From Euborellia annulipes (lineage: Eukaryota; Arthropoda; Insecta; Dermaptera; Anisolabididae), in NCBI GenBank assembly GCA_023213315.1, contig JAKCPI010005677.1:62001-126000 (forward strand): a stretch of 64,000 nt of DNA. Direction: 5' to 3'. Below, piece after piece: positions 34,743 through 47,500 of the stretch. Made by a program: the position numbers and the translations under genes. A model generated the notes under the pieces. It was given only the letters and a program-made list of their open reading frames with translations, was not told the DNA's origin and ran no database searches. How positions within the stretch are numbered: the first letter of the stretch is position 1; the number at the start of each line of letters is the position of its first letter.

Positions 34743-35819
34743 ACCTTATGCTAAAAATTTCGATGAAAGTTAAAAATTAATCTATAAAATATGAAATTAT
34801 TAAATTGCAATAATATAAAAAAAAAATCCATTCCTCGATTTGTCCTTTAGCATTGTATATTTCAAATTTATTTTTCAAATACATTTCTTCCCATAGACGC
34901 AATGTTAAATCTCTGTTTTTTACATTTTTAAAGCAATTTTGTATTTATTTACGATTGCATTATTGATAATTAAATTCTGAAATATGAGATTAATATTTTG
35001 TAAAAATTACCATGGTTTATTTGAAGCAGTCTTCATTTAAAACAATTTATTTAGTTAAGCATGTTTCAAATTTTATATTCTCCATTGGTGAATGGAATAT
35101 ACAAAAAAAAACCCCACCGAAATAGCATTTCAAGATCTATATATGAATAAGATATTAATTTAATAGGAGGAACAGTAATATTGAAAGAATACCTCGATTA
35201 GGATGAATAAGAAAGTTTGGACGATAGGAATTTAAAATAAAATGCGATGCCAAGTGAGAGCTTTCAAACTGCGGACTAATCACTTATCTATCAATATTAA
35301 CCATCTTGAGCTATTTTGGACACATTTTATAAACCCCGGTTGGGGCACAACTTTATATAACATTTAATTAACTATAAATAAAGATAATCTAAGCAATAAA
35401 CAATAAAAAGCAAAAGTTAACAATATTTAATCAATTTAATTTGTAAATTAAATAAAGATTACCAAACAGGTTTTTTTTATTGAGAAAGATGATTCGTTTC
35501 ATTCGTTGGACCAATAAAATGGGAATTACATTCTAAAATTGATGCATTTGATGTGAACATTCCAGTAGGATCCAATCCTGAAATATATAAATGAAAAAAT
35601 TTTGAAGAAAATATAGAAGAAGGCTTTATGATAAAATTAATCAATTTAACAAAATATTTAGGTCTATTATACTTTTAGACTTCTTGGAAATATTATTTAT
35701 AAATAATTTAAGCAATTTCTGATCCAAACATTAAAAAGAATCATTGAAGTGACCCGATATTTTAATTTATTATCAATAAAACTAAAACTCAGTTTCACAC
35801 CATTTTAGAAAAATACATT
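34743..35819. other. Intergenic, no gene seen
   Basis: A+T-rich; 'accatggtttatttgaagcagtc' type text near 35,010 is repeated inverted near 24,325. Otherwise unassigned. Confidence 0.35.
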
Positions 35820-35871
35820 TTTCATCTGATGATGGTGAATGGACCATCATTTAGACCGAAACGTTGTGAAA
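35820..35871 (+). ncRNA. Hammerhead-ribozyme-like motif, intact core
   Basis: Plus strand: helix I UUUCAU (35,820-35,825) directly followed by CUGAUGA (35,826-35,832), helix II region, GAAA (35,858-35,861), CG, UU, then GUGAAA (35,866-35,871) that pairs all six positions of helix I (one G-U). The conserved bases and their spacing match the type I hammerhead with minimal helix III. It is the best uninterrupted candidate in the window. Confidence 0.6.
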
Positions 35872-36127
35872 TCTCGAAGTTTTATTAAAATAGAACCGTC
35901 TCTTTTCTGACTGCCAGCACCTGCCCTAAGTCTAAGTTTGTTCCCTGCCTTTACTTTACAAATTTTATAATCCCTAATGAAACAAATTTCTTTTCAAATG
36001 GATCAGAAATATAAGGTAATGATTTTTTATTAAATTTATAATTTTATTTTTTATTTAATGAATTAATATATTAAGTCTGACATATATAATCAAATTATAT
36101 AGGCCTATATTAATATTTATAAATTAG

Positions 36128-36769
36128 GAAGAGCAAGTACAGGTGCAGCAAAAAACAATGCCTTTGTATACCAAATGCCGAAGGAGACGTTTCGGACGAA
36201 ATTTATTTCTCTATTTTCAGTCCTTAAGGGCTTATATATATTTTGGGCACAAACTTGTCATAATTCTGACAACTTTGTGTCATAATTCTAACAGCTTAGT
36301 GTCACAATTCGGACAATTTTGTGTCATAATTCTGACAAGTTTGTGCCTAAAATATATATAAGCCCTTAAGGACTGAAAAGGTTCTTCCAAAACGTCTCCG
36401 TTAGTAGTGAATTCATAAGGTCCGAAGACTTATAATGTCCCGTAGTCACATGCAGTCAGGAAGAAAAAAAGGAGAAGCATAAAAGGGGAACTCAACTGCG
36501 GGAACTGAGAAGATGCCTGTTGAGATTAGCCTTGAAAGTCTGAAGATTGTAGGTTTTGGGGAAAATAGACCCAGGGAGCTTGGACTAATCGCGGGAGGTC
36601 ATGGGGACAAAGGAAGATTGGAATTGACTAGTTCTATTAGTCGTGAGTTGAACAGCATAGAGATGCTGGGAAGATGTCTCCCTTGTGTTCCGTGTATATG
36701 TTGTGTTGGGTGGAATGATTTGGCATCCAAAGGCTTTGTTTTTTGCTGCACCTGTACTTGCTCTTCCCA
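36128..36769. mobile_element. Long inverted-repeat element with two hammerhead-like arms
   Basis: Left 'gagcaagtacaggtgcagca' is matched by its reverse complement near 36,750-36,769. Nearer the centre a second inverted pair ('aagggcttatatatattttg' / 'aatatatataagccctt') flanks tandem 'cataattctgacaa' units. Hammerhead-like cores point toward each other: minus strand 36,225-36,181 (CUGAAAA, GAAACGUC, helix I AAGGA/UCCUU) and plus strand 36,368-36,400 (CUGAAAA, AAAACGUC). Both have the G8-to-A change. A partial relative is at 706-1,000. Confidence 0.55.
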
Positions 36770-36830
36770 ATTTTTAACATCTACAGCAACTTATTTTTGT
36801 ATTATTTTAATATATTTATATTGATATATA

Positions 36831-39800
36831 TTATAAAATTAAATAAAAAAGAAAAAACCTACTAGTATTATCCAGATATGACTCTACTGAATGACAATCA
36901 ACCTCCATCAGAGTTTCTATTATTATTTTTTCTTCATCCGCATTCAAAACAAGTTCTACTTCATCCTCTTCGCTAACTGTTTGAGAAGGGGGTTGCTGAA
37001 ATTAACAATTAATATTGAGTTAGTTTTTAATAAAAAATATATATATAGAGTAAGGTGGGGCAAAAGTCCGCGCGGGGCAAAAGTCCGAATCCTCATTTTA
37101 AAATCCCCGCTAGACTTGGCGTTGTTCTAAACAACTTTATTAGGTTGGTAACAACAAGAACAGATGATGATTCGAAATTCAATAACGTGTTTGAAGCCGA
37201 TTGTTAACAATGAGCAAATTTATGTTTTTGTCACCTTCCATCTAATATTTATGGAAATTCTCATGATTGCAACATGTACCAGCATGCACTTTTCTAACTG
37301 TCTAATGCCTTTGATTGCAAGCTGATATCCCTAAATAAATATTTTAAAACCTTTTTTTCCTCTACAGTCAACAATAAAAATTTTTTGTAACACTTCGATA
37401 AAAATAGCTAAATGGGGCAAAAGTCCGCGGCCTCGACGGGGCAAAAGGCCCAATGGATCTCCAATGGAACAAATGTCACCCAATGGTATTCGAGTTTCTA
37501 ATACCCCTACCTAGTAGTTTGTCGGATTAATGAGCCTAGGGAAACGAGCACGACCCGAAATGTTTATGCAGATTATGAACTTCAATCTTACTGGGGATTA
37601 ATTGTTATAAGGCCTATTGTGTATTTCTAATAAATAAAATAAATACATAAAACATACCTATACCTAATGTATTTCTTATTAAGTCTTTTTTATACCCTCG
37701 TTCGTGAGGTCGTTCGCTGCAGGGGCAATTGTTTGCACCTAAGGACTTTTGCCCCGCTAGTGCGGACTTTTACCCCCTCGGTGGGGCAAAAGTCCGCAAA
37801 TAAAAATTTTTGTTTAAATACCTCTCCTACTTTTATGCTACCGAATTGGAAACCAAAAAAATTATGTAAGATAGCCAATTAACCAGGCTTTCAGGGGATG
37901 TTCCAATTTTTATTGTATCTTTCATAGGAAGGTCAAAAAAAATTCCCAAAGAAAAACTGCGGACTTTTGCCCCACCTTACTCTATATACATTTATATATA
38001 AAATGCAAAATTCATATATAGAACAGCTATTTTTTCTGCAGGGTTGAATGAAAAATACAATTGTGTTTTTAATTCAATCCTGCCGAAAAAATAGCTTTTC
38101 TATAAATGAATTTGTCATCTCTGCGTCACTCTACATCGATATTTAAAATGTTCAAAAACCAACAAAACATAATATGAAGATATTTTGAGATAACATCTCT
38201 GCCTATTGATTTTGATTTTTCTGCAGAAGAAACTAAAGTTAGAAATCTCTCATATAATTTAGAAGCAGTTAAGCTGAGTTGCCCAACATATTTATAAATA
38301 CCGTTTTCGAAACCATGATTTATTTTTTAGTAAATATAATATACAAGTTGAGAAGGCGCGGCTTCGCCGCGCCATTCCCAACTTGGCCCTGGCGGGCGGC
38401 GTCTCGGAACTTGATCAGTAGTTTTCCCCTTAATTTTAAAGCCCATATGGTTTTTGCCCAAATGAAAATAAACTGAATCAAGTTTAAAATAATTGAATAT
38501 TCGCCCTGCCCGGCCTGTGGGTTTTGAATACCATGAAAAAATTATGGGCGGGTAGCAAGTCTAAATTTCACTTTAATAAACTGATTAGGAGGACGGGCAT
38601 GCAAATGAAATCGGACGGGCAAGGACCTATTAAAAAATAAAGGGCCGGACTAAGCCGAGCGCACAACTTTGCCCACCCACTATTCAAGAAAAGAATATAT
38701 TGCCCCCCCCCCCCTAGAGCCCCCTAATGGTCCGATGGTATACATATTATATATCATTTTACTCGGAAGAAATTCTAGTTTCTGAATATTTCTGAATATA
38801 TAAAAAAAATTATAGGTTATGTAAGAAAAAAATATTTGCCCCCCCCTAGAGCTCCCCTTAATGGTCCGATGTTATACATATTATATATCATTTTACTCGG
38901 GAGGAAGTCTTGTTTCTGAATATATAAAAAAAGTATAGGTTATGTAAGAAAAAATATTTGCCCCCCCCTAATGGTCCGATGTTTACCAAAAGCTTTTCAC
39001 TTCTTGGCCTCTACCCCTAGTCTATGGGTGCAAAATTTCAAAACAATTGAACAAATAGTTTTTGAGTTTTCGTTGACGAAAAAAATTACCACAGCACATA
39101 CACACACACAGACATCATTCCAAAAACTACTTAAATGGATTCAGGGGACCTCAAAACGCATTTTGGCAGCTTCAGAAAAATTTCGATTTTTTTTACGATT
39201 ACATTAACTTTCCCTGCCAACCTACGGTTGATGGCCAAAGTTAAAAATAAACAATTTTAAAATATTTATTTTTTCTGACATCTGAAAAAGTTTATTTTTT
39301 ATTATAAATTTAAATATGTAAAAAAAATTAAATATTTTTAAATAATTTTTTTTTTATTTGATGTATTATTTAAAACTTTTTATTAAATAAAAGAAAATTT
39401 ATCTTTTATTTTATACAATGTATGATTCAGGGGTATTTTAAATAAAATGATTTTATTTAAAAATTCCTAGGCCCTCGGGGCATGGTCTAGAGGTTAGAGT
39501 GCTAACCTCATATACCAAACGTCGCGGGTTCGGACCCCAGGCAGTCCGATGATTTTATTTAAGCCATTTGGATACCAAATTTTTTTTTTTTTTTTTTTTG
39601 GAATGGGTGCATAAGGTCCGAAGACCTATAATGACCAATAGTCACATGCAGCCAGGAAGAAAATAAGAATGGCTTAAATAAGAATGCCTGGACCCCAATA
39701 ATAGATAAATTCATAAATAACGGTTATCGTCAAAGTCTTAAATGGCCTAAGTTGTGGAAAAGACTGTGTGAATGTGAGTGTGAATGAGAAAAAAGTGTGA

Positions 39801-42800
39801 ATGTTAAAAAAAAAAATACCCGGCGCTAAGTAAAAAAAATAAGAATATGAGCCAAATGAAATGTTGTGGTCGTGGAAGGCTCTATGAGGGAATGAATTGA
39901 AAATAATTTTTTTGCTATGTTTTGAAGATATCTAAAGAAAAAATTGAAATAATCTATAATTTCGTTCATTTTAGATACTAAGCCATGCCTAAGAATACTG
40001 CAATGTGGATCATTCAGAGCAATCAAACAAAAAAAAAATTTCTTACATCTTAGAAGTGGTTTTAAATACCCTAAACAATGTCTGAATTAAATGAAATGGT
40101 ATTCATTTTTTACAAAATTTAATCTAGAATGTGAAAACCTTTGGATATCGAAGATATCTTTTACCATTAAAAAGATATAGCTAAAATTGTATACAAATAT
40201 CTCGGAAAAAAAATATCTACTTAAAAGTTTGTCTCGTGATTGGCGAATAGATAGTATACTAAACCATGTCTGAGAATACTGTAATGTAGCTCATTTTTTT
40301 CCAAATTTAATGTAGAAGAATAGAAAAATATGAAATTGAAGATATCTCTGACCATTCAAAAAATATAGCCGAAAATTGAAAGAAACTCTTCAAACAAACA
40401 AACAAAAAATAAAAATTTCTTCCATTTTTAGAAAAAGTTTAAAGAACTTAAATAGAGGCTTATCAGGTCCAAACTGGGCTCGTTTTAAAGGAAATTTAAT
40501 GTAGATTATAAAAAGTAAATCATATCTAAGGCATTGATAATCGTTTAAAAAATATGGCCATGAATATGAAAAAAATTAATAAAAAAAAATTTTGTATCGC
40601 ACGCCAAAAGTTGCACAGCCGCTAAACAATGCCTTAGAATAGTGCAAAGGGTCTCATTCTTTTCCAAATTTAATGTAGAAAAATACAAAAATATGAGATT
40701 GAAGATATCTCTTATCATTCAAAAAATATAGCCAAAAATGTAAAAAAATAATCGGCTAAAAATGAGTTTTTTGTAATTTAAAAAAAGGGGGTATAACTTT
40801 TTCATGATTTTGGATTTTTCTAGTCGTCAGCAGATGGTACTGAATCAAATAAAAAAAACCGCAATTGTCTAGCTTGTCTAAAGACACAGATGTTTAAAAA
40901 CCATCTCAAAAAATGAAAATTTCCATGTTATTTTTTTTCACACTTGAAAATTAAATAGAAGGGGTTGATGAAAAAAAATGAAATTTACCTGACTTAAAGT
41001 ATAGGATGTGAGGAACATTTCGCAAAAAAAATTATTGAAATTGGACAATAAATACTGAAGCAAAAAAACAATGAAAATGAACTGAAGCCGCGGCAAAATC
41101 ATCAAAAATGAGGTTCTTTTTGCACGAATTATTTATATGTGTAAACAAACCTCAAAAATAGTTAAAAGAGGTTTGTCATTTTCAAAATTTAATGCAGATT
41201 ATTGACCAATTCAGATATTGAAGATATCTTTAACCGTTTAGAAGATATGAGTGAAAAAATGAAAAAATATCGTGAAATTTTTGAAAAAACATCGAAAAAA
41301 ATGAGTTTTTCCCCTCTTAAAAAAAAGTGGTACAACTTTTTTAAGATTTTGGATTTTTCTATTTGGTTTTAGAGGATTCTGAATCGAATGCAAAAAACCC
41401 CATATCTCTAGGTGGTCTAGAAGTACCTTAATCAAAAAACGTCTTTTCAGCTTTATTATATAAATATAATATATTCTTCAATATTCTTAATAGAAAGAAA
41501 AAGAATGAAAACTAAAAAATTAAAATTTATCATAGGCCTAGATATAATCAAAAGATTACTTACGTCTAAAAGATTTTTAAAATCATAGTTCATATTTTGT
41601 GGATCAAAACAACTTACAGCTAATTGTGGTGTGAACTCATCGATAAAGCTCATAAGAGTTAAATCTATAAAAGAAATTATAAATTTATCAATAAATCATT
41701 TGGGCAATTGTGCTAAAAAAATGTTACCGTTTGTTTGATCGGGTTGTTCAGATGGCCCAGCTTGTTCAAAACGTTCTGCAATTAAGAAAAAACTATTTCT
41801 TAAAATAAAGTAATTATTATTTAGAGAGCATGCTTGTCCCTCTATCTTTCCTGTGAAGCCAAACAATCAGCGGCGTACCGAGGGGGAGGGGGCGGTCCGC
41901 CCCAGGCCCCTAACCAGCATAGGCCCCCAAATATTTATAAAAAAAAAATTTAATGAAAATTTCTCTTTGAGAGGCCCCGGGGCCCTCAGGGCTCAAATGA
42001 AAACGGAAAAATTTAGATAAAAAAAACCAAAATTTAATGAAAATTTCTCTTTGAGAGGCTCTGACCCCTTGGGGTTCATGAATATGCGGTATTTAAAAAA
42101 TATTTTTGTGTGAGGAGAGGGATATTTAAAGATGAGTACCCCCCCCCAAAAAAAAAAAAAAAAAAAAATTCAATAGAAGCTTACACCTCTGGTACAAAAT
42201 GTATAAAGGCCCCCTCTTCTAGTGCCGCCCGAGGCTCCCAACTGCCTCGGTACGCCTCTGCAAACAATCAATTCCTTCGAAGAAAAACAAAATTTTATAT
42301 ACCAAATTTATTTTGCTTATCATTTATAATATCTTTTTAATCAGGCCTTCATTCAATAAAATTGAAATCATGAGTGTGCTGAGAAGTGAAAACTTCTGAG
42401 GTGATTGCAATCTATTTTAAGTAGGAACCGACCGAATATTCGGTTTCGGCCAAAAATCCTGGTTTCGGCCGTAGTTTCGGTTTCGGCCAAAAAGTAGCCG
42501 AAACCTGAGTCTGAAAAGATGGGATGAGACTCGCATGCAAAAAAAAGATCAAATGATTTGCAAAGCGGAAAAGGGGAGTAAAAAAATTTTTCGCAGGGCG
42601 GAAAAAATTTCAAAAAAAAAAAAAAAAAAAGGTAAAATAATAATAATTTTGTATAGGAAATACAAGTTTCGGTTTCGGCCGAAACTAAGATTGAGGCCGA
42701 ATATTCGGTTTCGGTTTGGGCTGAAAATCTTCGGTCGGACCCTAATTTTAAGTAATATATATGCTGTTATTGCTTGGACAATTAAATCATATTAGAAAAT

Positions 42801-44476
42801 ATATTATTATCGCAAAGATAGAATAGTTGTTAAAAAAGTAATAAAAACTAAAGTTAAAAAGGCGAGATGCGCGGCGCCGAGGGGGACCCGAGCCTCGCGT
42901 GACGTTCAATCTCCAGCAAAAATTATGTACGGGATGTGCTCTAAGAAGTTTTTACTTGAAAAATTTACCAATTTTAAAATCAAATGTTATTATTTAAATT
43001 AAATACCATTTGTTTCGATATTTGTTAGTGAAGGACTCTTGGCGGCGAAAGCCCAATCGCCTTGGACTCGAGCTTCACTTCCTTGCGATTCTAAATTATC
43101 TTTCGATATTTTTATAAGCGAATCCAAGTCGACCATTTCAACACAATGAGATAAATAATCATTGCTTATGATACTAAGTAGATGAAATGGACCTGGTGAA
43201 AAATAAATCAAGTTAACAATATAAAAAATTCTACTGATATTTCAGAGAAATAATGTAGGATAATTACTTATCTTATATTGTTAATATATACAAAACAAGT
43301 GGAAAAGCATATATACATCGCGTATGTAAGCCGCTAGAGGGAAATTTATATAATTCCTTTTATTCTGGCCAATCAGCGCCCTGACACATACACACAGGGA
43401 CAAGAAGTCAGCCGCTAGCGCTTTATATTATAGTATGATGATGATAATGATGATTTTATTAAAGAATGACTGTGGATATGGATATATACCCCGTTTCATA
43501 ACTATAGGTACACTGATTTTTGGAACGAAGTTCTTTAACGCGGCTTACGCAGGGTGAAATGGGAGAAAATGTAACGTAACAAAAATGTGTTCTCAGCACC
43601 CGAGCATCGACAATTCTATTTTGCACCCTGATGACGTCATGTATGAAGAAATCTATTAAATATTATATCTATAATAATCTATTAAATATTAGTAATTTTT
43701 AATTTACAATTAATAAGTTTTAAATGCAAAAACCAGTGTACCTATAGTTATGAAAAGGAATCCCGGTAACCCGGTATATATGAAATTTTTAATATATTAT
43801 ATTAAAACCTCTGTTTTAATAAATATATAGAGTTAAAAAACGCACAATTACCTTGCATTATTTCTTTTAATCAATCTTGTTTTAGTTCCAAGTTATTTTA
43901 TGAATAAAAATATGCTCAAGAATATATTCTCCGCAATCAAAAAATTAAGGATTGTTGAATACACATACAATACATTTGTATTTGTCTCTGCATTGCTGTG
44001 AGTGATGCGCGTGCTCCATTAGGGTTGTCATATGAAATTAATTTTTGAATTTCCTTATTTTACGCTGCTCAAAAGTTTCCTTTTACAAAAAAATAAGATG
44101 CGCCAAGTTTGCCATCGATCCGATAATTCTTTCCCGAGGCTCAAAGCCCTTGAAATTGGCCAAAAATCGATTTTTTGCTAAAATTTTTGATATTTTCTAT
44201 TATAATAGCCAGCTTTGGGCGAATTGTCTACTTTACTTTGTCTACGCTTAGACAATGTATGTAGACAAATGAACAATATCCATGTAGACAAAGTAGACAA
44301 TGTAGACAATTAAAATTTGAAAATTTGGCGGGACTAACAACACCATAATTTTTTATGTATCGTCATAAATATAATTTTTTGATACTAATATACACGAAAT
44401 CAATAGGTAAAGAGTGATTTTACAATTTTTCTATTCCACTTTAAGCGAGAATATTGGAGCAACGAAGAGTAAATAA

Positions 44477-44513
<37 letters not shown>

Positions 44514-47500
44514 GAGTGTTCATTACTCCAATATTCTCGCTTAAAGTGGAATATCAAATATAGCGAGATATTGGGTGAAAAAGAAACATCTGCCAGCGTT
44601 GATAATGGCGGTATTCTTAATTTTAACAGACTTTTATTTTAATTAGATATTAGATGCTGTATTATGCAGGGTTTTTTTGCAAAAAAGACACACTGCAACA
44701 TATTTTTCATTTTGTTTCCCTAATTCAAATTTTAATTCATTAAAATGTCTGTTTATTGGTCTTCCGCGTTTAGACATTTTTATGTATATGAATTTCTAGG
44801 CTGTTTCTAGAAATGACAGATCACTGATCTGAGATGAGAGCCAATGAAATCAAGCGCTGAGCCATTTGTCTACATTGTCTACGTCTTTGTCTACATTGTC
44901 TACTTTGTCTACGCATTTGTCTACGTCATGAAGTAGACAAATCAAAATATACTTAATTTGCCCAACACTGATAATAGCCTAACGAAAGATCAAATGAAAT
45001 TTTGATTAGGATCACTAAAACGAAAATGTAATGCTCCTTAATTTTGGTTATTAGATATCATATTTGACCTAAATGCCACGGTTTCCGAGATAATGGGATC
45101 TAAAGCCCGCGCGCTCTTGAATAGTTGCTTACTATTAAGTTAGAATATATGAAACTTATTATAAGAAAAATCAAAGTTTTTTTAATTTTTTATTCGGTTA
45201 ACCTCTCTATCATGCCTTTCAAATTAACAAAACATAAGAAAAAAGTAAAAATTACAGAGCGCCTCTCCCCCTCTCTCTCCCCTCCCCCATTCACTTCATT
45301 CATTTGGACAGAAAAAATATTAATTAATATTATAATTTTTAACTCACAAAGTTTCTTTATTAATGCTATTTTAAATCTATAATAAATCATTAATATCACT
45401 TTTAGCCCGTCTTTGAATGTGCCACTGACTCCCCCCATCACTCCAGAAATTTGGGCCTCCATCTTAACAAAACCCTGAGACCATCATTGTTTATAAGTAT
45501 CTCTCTCTTTTATTATCTAGCATTTGGGTTCAAATGCAAACGACACTATATGACTGGATTCCAGACATAAAGTGTTACCTTCAATCTTGGGGAAAGAAAC
45601 AGTAGAGCGTCTAGCCATAGTAATTAGTGTTGACGGTAAAGAACAATTGATTGAAGTCCAGAATTGCATTAGCTATTTTTGAGGCTCTTGAAGAGTGGTG
45701 CCTTTCATAATAAATTAACTTTGTTTTGTCCCAAATGCTGTGAATACTAGTAGAATAAAGAGCACCTGCCCTATTTTGGATAATTGATTAGAGAAAAATT
45801 TGTTACTCTTAGCTTACTGACACCATATCTTGGAAATTGTGTTAAAAGTTATATTTAATTCAAAATTGAGAGTTACAGCAGGTACTTCTACAAAATGTGT
45901 TCAAAAGATTTCAAATTGATAAAAAAAAATTCAAAACGGATTAGTGGTTAATTATGCAAAAAAAAATGTCAAGATGAAATTTAATAAAACAGAGAACATC
46001 AGCCCAGAGATGACTATGGTCCCAGGGCTTTGTTAAGATGGAGGCCCAAATTTCTGGACTGAGGGTGGGGGATGCAGTGGCACATTCAACGACGGGAGGC
46101 TAAAAGTGATATTAATGATTTATTATACGTGGATTCAAAATAGAATTAATAAAGAAATCTTTTAAGTTAAAAATTATAATATTAGTGTGAGGTGGTTAGC
46201 TGATTAGATCTTGGAATAAGGAATAAAATAGAGCGAATGCAGCTATTTTTATTTCCTTTATTAGGCCCTTCAAGCCGACATTTCGGTCAGACTAGCGACC
46301 ATCCTCGGGGCTGAAGTGTGTTAATAAAACACAAAAAGTCGAATGAGGAGTTTTATTGACACACTTCAGTCCTGAGGATGGTCGCAAATCTGACCAAAAC
46401 GTCGGCTTGAAGTGCCTAATAAACGAAATAAAAATAGCTGCATTCGCTCTTTCTCTATTCCTTTCTACAAAAATTATTATATTAATTAATATTTTTTCTG
46501 TCCAAATGGAGAGAATGCGAGGGGGGAGGGGGGCTAAAATTATTTTTCTTATGCTTTGTTAAGTTGAAAGGCATGATAGAGATGTTAAGCAGCGTAAACA
46601 AGAGAATTTCTAAAAAACAATTTTTGCAGATATAACTAAAAGGCCACCCTCTGTACATATTTACAATAGAAATAAGTGGAATTCTTTATACGACTGTTTT
46701 TTTACTTTTTATTATTGGAGAGTTTAACAGAGAAACCTCTTGAAAAATTATTATTTTTGAGTAGTACCTCAAAAACTGAATTTTTTTCTTAGTCGCAATT
46801 GTTTTTTTTAAAGTGGAACTTTTATTTGATGACCTCAAATTTTTTCGCTCTATCAGCATGTAGCGTTACAAGCCGTGACGAGAAAAATAGGAAAGTTGAA
46901 ATTTAATATATATGACGAATTATAAAAAAATAATTGTGAGATTTAATTATTCAATTTTTAAATTGATAAAATATAATTTTTAATATAATTTAAAATGATT
47001 CAAAATTAATTAAAATTTTTGATTTTGAAATTAAAAAAATTTTTATTACCGCCCCAGTTGTATTGTATATCATTGGAAAGGGCATCTAAAAAGCTGTAAA
47101 ATGACACCTCATTCATCTCTCTATCTCATCTCTAAGAGATTTTAGAGCAATTTAAATAGATGTGGTTAGGTAGATTTTTGCCATTTTTGACAACTTTAAC
47201 AAGCCATATTTCTTAAACGAGTTGAGATATCAAGTTGAAATTCGGGCTTTTTCTTAGTCTCTATTGACTCTACCTATGACCCAAATTTCATAGAAATCTG
47301 AGATGGTGAGGTTAAAAAGTGTATCGATTTGACATGGAATGACTCTATACTAAACCGATGCCTCATTAGGACAATGGGCCAATGTGTTTATGTTATATAA
47401 TATATACTGTAATACTTTAAAGGAAGTATCTCACCGAATGATAAAGCTGATGAAAGTGTAAGATCATATAATATCATTTGACAAATACGAGACCAAGCGA

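Noticed and set aside
39480..39552. Possible tRNA gene with A and B boxes
   Set aside because: No acceptor stem or anticodon arm can be folded, and the head is joined to a repeat body; this is a tRNA-derived SINE.
40070..40700. CRISPR-like regular repeats
   Set aside because: Units are long, highly diverged and lack unique spacers; the DNA is eukaryotic. It is a degenerate satellite.
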